A DNA stretch of 64,000 bases from positions 2,976,001-3,040,000 of the forward strand of contig NZ_CP028475.1 of assembly GCF_003047105.1 (NCBI RefSeq), given 5' to 3'. Positions 60,752-64,000 of the stretch are shown piece after piece. The stretch is from Celeribacter baekdonensis. GTDB taxonomy: Bacteria; Pseudomonadota; Alphaproteobacteria; Rhodobacterales; Rhodobacteraceae. A model generated the notes under the pieces. That model saw only the letters and a list, made by a program, of their open reading frames with translations. It made no database searches and was not told the origin of the DNA. Position 1 is the first letter of the stretch, and every line of letters starts with the position of its first letter. The position numbers and the translations under genes were made by a program.

Positions 60752-60895
60752 ATAGACACGGGAAGCGGTCACACAAACTCACATTTGAGAGACAGCCCTG
60801 CTCTCGCGGTTTTGTGTTGCGGCGCAACCGCGATTTTGGCGCGCAATGCCGCGCGCCCACTTGCGTTCGGGGCCGGGTTCAGGTGAGGTGGGGGT

Positions 60896-61477
60896 ATGTT
60901 ACACCCCGACCCGATAGAGACCACTGAGCTGACCGGAAAGCTTTTGATCGCGATGCCGGGGATCGGCGACCCGCGGTTTGACGGCGCTGTGGTGTTTTTA
61001 TGTGCCCACTCAAGCGACGGGTCCATGGGGTTGATCATCAATAAAACCTCCACCGAGATCGCCGTTGCCGACGTGTTTGAACAACTCGACATTCGCGCCT
61101 CCCCGACGATGCAGCCGATTCCAGTTTATTTTGGCGGTCCGGTCGAGCTGGGCCGAGGCTTTGTGTTGCACAGTACGGATTATGCCGCAGATCATGCCTC
61201 GATGCATGTGGGATCACAGTTTTCCATGACCGCCTCGCGCGAGATTCTACGTGATATGGCCCGCGGTGCTGGGCCGGATGCGCGGTTGCTGTGTCTGGGA
61301 TATGCGGGCTGGGGGCCGGGCCAATTGGAAGACGAAATCGTCAAAAACGGCTGGCTGACCTGCGATGCGGACCCGGAGATTGTGTTTTCAACGCCAGACG
61401 ACGCCAAGTGGCACGCGGCGTTGAAGTCGCTCGGCGTCAGCCCGGCGGTTTTGTCTTCGGATGCGGGACGCGCGTGA
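60896..61477 (+). CDS. YqgE/AlgH family protein
   Basis: 193 residues, the normal size. Family segments: LLIAMPGIGDPRFDGAVVFL, MGLIINK, VYFGGPVELGRGFVLH and GYAGWGPGQLEDEI. The role of this conserved cytosolic protein is unclear; the AlgH name comes from an alginate phenotype in Pseudomonas. Divergent from the DsbD-like gene. Confidence 0.9.
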   Translation: MLHPDPIETTELTGKLLIAMPGIGDPRFDGAVVFLCAHSSDGSMGLIINKTSTEIAVADVFEQLDIRASPTMQPIPVYFGGPVELGRGFVLHSTDYAADHASMHVGSQFSMTASREILRDMARGAGPDARLLCLGYAGWGPGQLEDEIVKNGWLTCDADPEIVFSTPDDAKWHAALKSLGVSPAVLSSDAGRA

Positions 61478-61605
61478 CGCAGCGTTTGGGTTGGGTGCTC
61501 GCCACAGCTTCGCTACGGTTATAGTCAATACGTCGGGGGTGTCCCGACCTAGGCTTGACAAAGATCTGTCGCAGCGTGTCGATTTGCGTGCAGAAGGAGA
61601 CCCAC

Positions 61606-63315
61606 ATGACCTATCGCGCCCCGGTTTCAGAGTATCAGTTTATCTTTGATCACATCGTTGATTTCGCGACGGTTCTGGAAACGGACAGTTTTGCCGAAAT
61701 TGATGCCGACACGGTTCAGGCCATTTTGAATGAGGCGGCCAATCTCACCAGCAATGTGATCGCGCCGCTGGATCGCGGGGGTGATGTGACACCCGCCACT
61801 TTGGTGGACGGCGTGGTCAAAACCTCTCCGGGCTTTGGCGATGCTTTGACGCAAGTGGCCGAAGGCGGGTGGATCGGCATGTTGGCCGAGCCGGAGAACG
61901 GTGGGATGGGCCTCCCGCTTACGGTGGCGACGGCCGTGAATGAAATGATGTCGGGGGCGTGCCTGTCCTTGTCGCTTTATCCGCTGATGACACAGGGGCA
62001 AATCGAGGCACTGGAACATCACGCCAGTGACGAGATCAAAGCGCTCTATCTGCCAAAGCTGATCTCGGGCGAATGGTGCGGCACGATGAATCTCACCGAA
62101 TCCGGGGCGGGGTCTGATGTGGGCGCGCTGCGGACCAAGGCGACGCGCAATGACGACGGGTCTTACGCCATCACCGGGCAGAAGATTTTTATCACTTGGG
62201 GCGACAATGATTTCTCTGAAAACATCTGTCACCTTGTCTTGGCGCGGTTGCCGGATGGGGTGGAGGGGACCAAAGGCATTTCTCTGTTCATGGTGCCAAA
62301 GGTCATCCCCAATGCAGATGGCACTTTGGGCGAAGCCAATAGCCTCAGCGTTGTGAGCCTTGAGCATAAGCTCGGCATTCACGGGTCGCCCACCTGTGTG
62401 ATGGCGTATGAAGGGGCCAAGGGCTGGCTTGTGGGACGCGAGCACGAAGGCATGAAATGCATGTTCACCATGATGAACAACGCCCGTCTTGGCGTCGGTG
62501 TTCAGGGGGTTGGTGTCGCCGAGGCCGCCACGCAAAAGGCACTGGCCTATGCCGAGGATCGGGTGCAAGGCGCGTCTCCGATTGGTCGGGAGGGCGGCAG
62601 CATTCTGGATCACGCCGATGTCCGCCGGATGGTGGCCACGATGCGGGCCGAGACCTTTGTGGCGCGGTGTCTTTCGCTGGCCTGTGGCGTGGCGCTTGAT
62701 CGTGGGCGCTTGGACCCGGATCAACAGGCGCGCGGGGCGTTTTTGATCCCGATCGCCAAGGCGTTTTCCACCGACATTGGCCATGAGGTCGCCCAAACCG
62801 GCGTTCAGGTCCATGGTGGCATGGGCTACATCGAAGAAACCGGGGCGGCGCAATATGCCCGCGATGCCCGCATCACCTCGATCTATGAAGGCACCAACGG
62901 CATTCAGGCGATGGACCTTGTCGGCCGCAAATTGATGGATGGGGGCGACGCGGCCTTTGCCCTTTTGGACGAGATCGAAGCCTTTGCCGAAGAGGCGCGG
63001 GCGGTGTTGCCACGTCGTGCGATTGCAGTGTGGAACGCGGCGGAGACCCTGCGCGAAGGGGTTGAGACCATGTTGGCGCTGCCGATGAATGACCGCTTTG
63101 CGGGCGCTGTGCCGTTCCTACGGGCCTTTGCGCGCGTGCTGGGCGGGCATTACCACCTCAAAGCCGCGATTGCCGAGGGGGGGGAGGGCAAACACTCCCG
63201 TCTTGCGGCCTTCTATATTAAACGTATGTTGCCCGAACACACCGCTCTTTTGGCGCAGGCGCGCCTTGGATCGGCGGATGTTTATGCTTTGAGTTCTGAG
63301 GATTTAACCGCCTGA
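61606..63315 (+). CDS. Acyl-CoA dehydrogenase (DmdC/FadE-like, long form)
   Basis: 569 residues from an ATG with AAGGAG upstream. FAD-binding middle region MNLTESGAGSDVGALRT and ITGQKIFITWGDND. The catalytic glutamate is in ITSIYEGTNGIQ (about residue 430), followed by the extra C-terminal helical domain of the long acyl-CoA dehydrogenase group that includes DmdC (3-methylmercaptopropionyl-CoA dehydrogenase of DMSP breakdown). A DmdC assignment is possible in a roseobacter but not provable here. TGATG overlap with the next gene. Confidence 0.88.
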   Translation: MTYRAPVSEYQFIFDHIVDFATVLETDSFAEIDADTVQAILNEAANLTSNVIAPLDRGGDVTPATLVDGVVKTSPGFGDALTQVAEGGWIGMLAEPENGGMGLPLTVATAVNEMMSGACLSLSLYPLMTQGQIEALEHHASDEIKALYLPKLISGEWCGTMNLTESGAGSDVGALRTKATRNDDGSYAITGQKIFITWGDNDFSENICHLVLARLPDGVEGTKGISLFMVPKVIPNADGTLGEANSLSVVSLEHKLGIHGSPTCVMAYEGAKGWLVGREHEGMKCMFTMMNNARLGVGVQGVGVAEAATQKALAYAEDRVQGASPIGREGGSILDHADVRRMVATMRAETFVARCLSLACGVALDRGRLDPDQQARGAFLIPIAKAFSTDIGHEVAQTGVQVHGGMGYIEETGAAQYARDARITSIYEGTNGIQAMDLVGRKLMDGGDAAFALLDEIEAFAEEARAVLPRRAIAVWNAAETLREGVETMLALPMNDRFAGAVPFLRAFARVLGGHYHLKAAIAEGGEGKHSRLAAFYIKRMLPEHTALLAQARLGSADVYALSSEDLTA

Positions 63316-64000
63316 TGACTGCCCCCATACGCACGCCATTTGACCCGCCTGAGATGGGCGAGGTTGTCGAGATTGCGGCAGGGGTGCTTTGGACGCGGAT
63401 GCCTCTGCCGATCCCGTTGGCGCATGTAAATTGCTACCTCTTTGAGGAGGGCGATGGCTGGACTGTGGTCGACACCGGCGTCGATACCGGCAAAACGCGG
63501 CAGTTGTGGCAGGGGCTGATTGACGGGGCGCTGCGGGGCAAGCCGGTCCACCGCGTCATTGCCACCCATCATCATCTGGATCACATCGGTCTTGCGGGGT
63601 GGTTCATGTCCGAGCATGGCGCGAGTCTGACCACCACGCGCACCGCTTATCTGATGGCGCGGATGCTGCAGCTTGATGTGCAAGAGGCGCCGACAGCGGA
63701 AATGTGTGCCTTTTGGCGCTCTTGCGGCATGGCGCCCGAAGTCTATGACAAACGTCTCTCCGAGCGCCCTTTCAACACCGCTGATGCGGTGACGCCGATC
63801 CCGCTTGGGTATACTCGCCTGCGTGAGGGGGATGAGATTGAGATCGGCGGTCGCATGTGGGACGTGCGCTGTGGCCATGGTCACGCGCCGGAGCATGCGA
63901 CCTTTTGGAGCCGGGATGGGGCGTTGGTGATTGGCGGGGATCAGCTTTTGGGCGCGATCTCTCCCAACCTCGGGGCCTCTGCGACCGAACCTATGGCCGA
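63315..64000 (+). CDS. Metallo-beta-lactamase-fold hydrolase (partial, runs off the window)
   Basis: About 228 residues present; the C-terminus is missing. Metal motif H-x-H-x-D-H in ATHHHLDHIGLAG (His85, His87, Asp89, His90) and the next histidine in CGHGHAPEH; NCYLFEEGDGWTVVDTG is the typical start of the fold. Probably a glyoxalase II or thioesterase-like hydrolase. Coupled to the acyl-CoA dehydrogenase, so a CoA-thioester or related substrate is plausible. Confidence 0.88.
   Translation, partial: MTAPIRTPFDPPEMGEVVEIAAGVLWTRMPLPIPLAHVNCYLFEEGDGWTVVDTGVDTGKTRQLWQGLIDGALRGKPVHRVIATHHHLDHIGLAGWFMSEHGASLTTTRTAYLMARMLQLDVQEAPTAEMCAFWRSCGMAPEVYDKRLSERPFNTADAVTPIPLGYTRLREGDEIEIGGRMWDVRCGHGHAPEHATFWSRDGALVIGGDQLLGAISPNLGASATEPMA

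Noticed and set aside
61532..61548. GTCGGG/CCCGAC hairpin after the YqgE/AlgH gene as a terminator
   Set aside because: The stem is only six base pairs and no U-tract follows; too weak to list as a terminator.
61627..62853. A 408-codon antisense frame inside the acyl-CoA dehydrogenase gene
   Set aside because: Same reason: complementary shadow of a well-supported gene.
1..64000. CRISPR arrays, tRNA/rRNA genes, insertion sequences, prophage or defence genes
   Set aside because: No spaced direct repeats, cloverleaf-like intergenic sequences, transposase or integrase motifs, or known defence domains were seen by eye.

Overview
The window is about 60% G+C bacterial chromosome. Gene content and order point to a marine alphaproteobacterium of the family Rhodobacteraceae (roseobacter-like): a uvrC-pgsA-moaD-moaE run, rsmE next to ubiA and gshA, a smoEFGKS-mtlK polyol operon, a divergent zur-znuCB/znuA locus, and many ATGA start/stop overlaps. 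I cannot name the genus. There is no tRNA, rRNA, CRISPR array, transposase, integrase or phage gene. This is ordinary chromosomal sequence, and the interest lies in regulation, reading-frame anomalies and a few divergent enzymes.

Layout. 1-1662 (minus): start of an RND exporter and its adaptor. 1731-9986 (minus): a probable single operon with a polar-amino-acid ABC transporter, class III aminotransferase, 3-oxoacid CoA-transferase, M20 deacylase and thiolase, beside a divergent LysR gene. The enzyme order fits uptake and breakdown of an N-acylated beta-amino acid to acyl-CoAs. 11126-11287: hemP. 11673-17539 (plus): a two-adaptor RND pump and its TetR regulator, with an operator-like palindrome on the promoter; the second adaptor is frameshifted at a run of seven G. 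17531-22274 (minus): a Pot-type ABC transporter with an Asp/Glu/hydantoin-racemase-like enzyme, opposed by a GntR gene. A frameshifted GNAT gene follows.

24121-32265 (plus): HAD phosphatase, SorC regulator and the sorbitol/mannitol transport and oxidation operon. 32250-35461: Zur-controlled zinc uptake with two Zur-box-like sites. 35531-38250: S49 peptidase, a 55-residue zinc-ribbon protein, a cation antiporter and an SDR enzyme. 38551-41718: uvrC, pgsA, moaD, moaE. 41740-43988: an anchored coiled-coil protein and an OmpA/BON protein. 44053-47736: ubiA, rsmE, a membrane protein and a frameshifted gshA. 47812-49499: two DUF805 proteins and plsY.

49541-52795: a pyrimidine operon with pyrB, two unknown membrane proteins and a dihydroorotase homologue that has lost most metal ligands (PyrX/PyrC'-like). 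52919-54910: a family-4-like uracil-DNA glycosylase without its Fe-S cysteines, a LysE exporter and moaB. 55052-59898: a third RND pump. 59906-64000: a DsbD-alpha-type periplasmic protein, a YqgE/AlgH protein, an acyl-CoA dehydrogenase and the start of a metallo-beta-lactamase-fold hydrolase.

Three genes (second adaptor, GNAT, gshA) are each broken in a way repaired by one extra G in a G-rich stretch. That shared pattern looks more like a sequencing or assembly artefact than three independent mutations, although the G7 site in the adaptor also matches a canonical -1 slippery heptamer.
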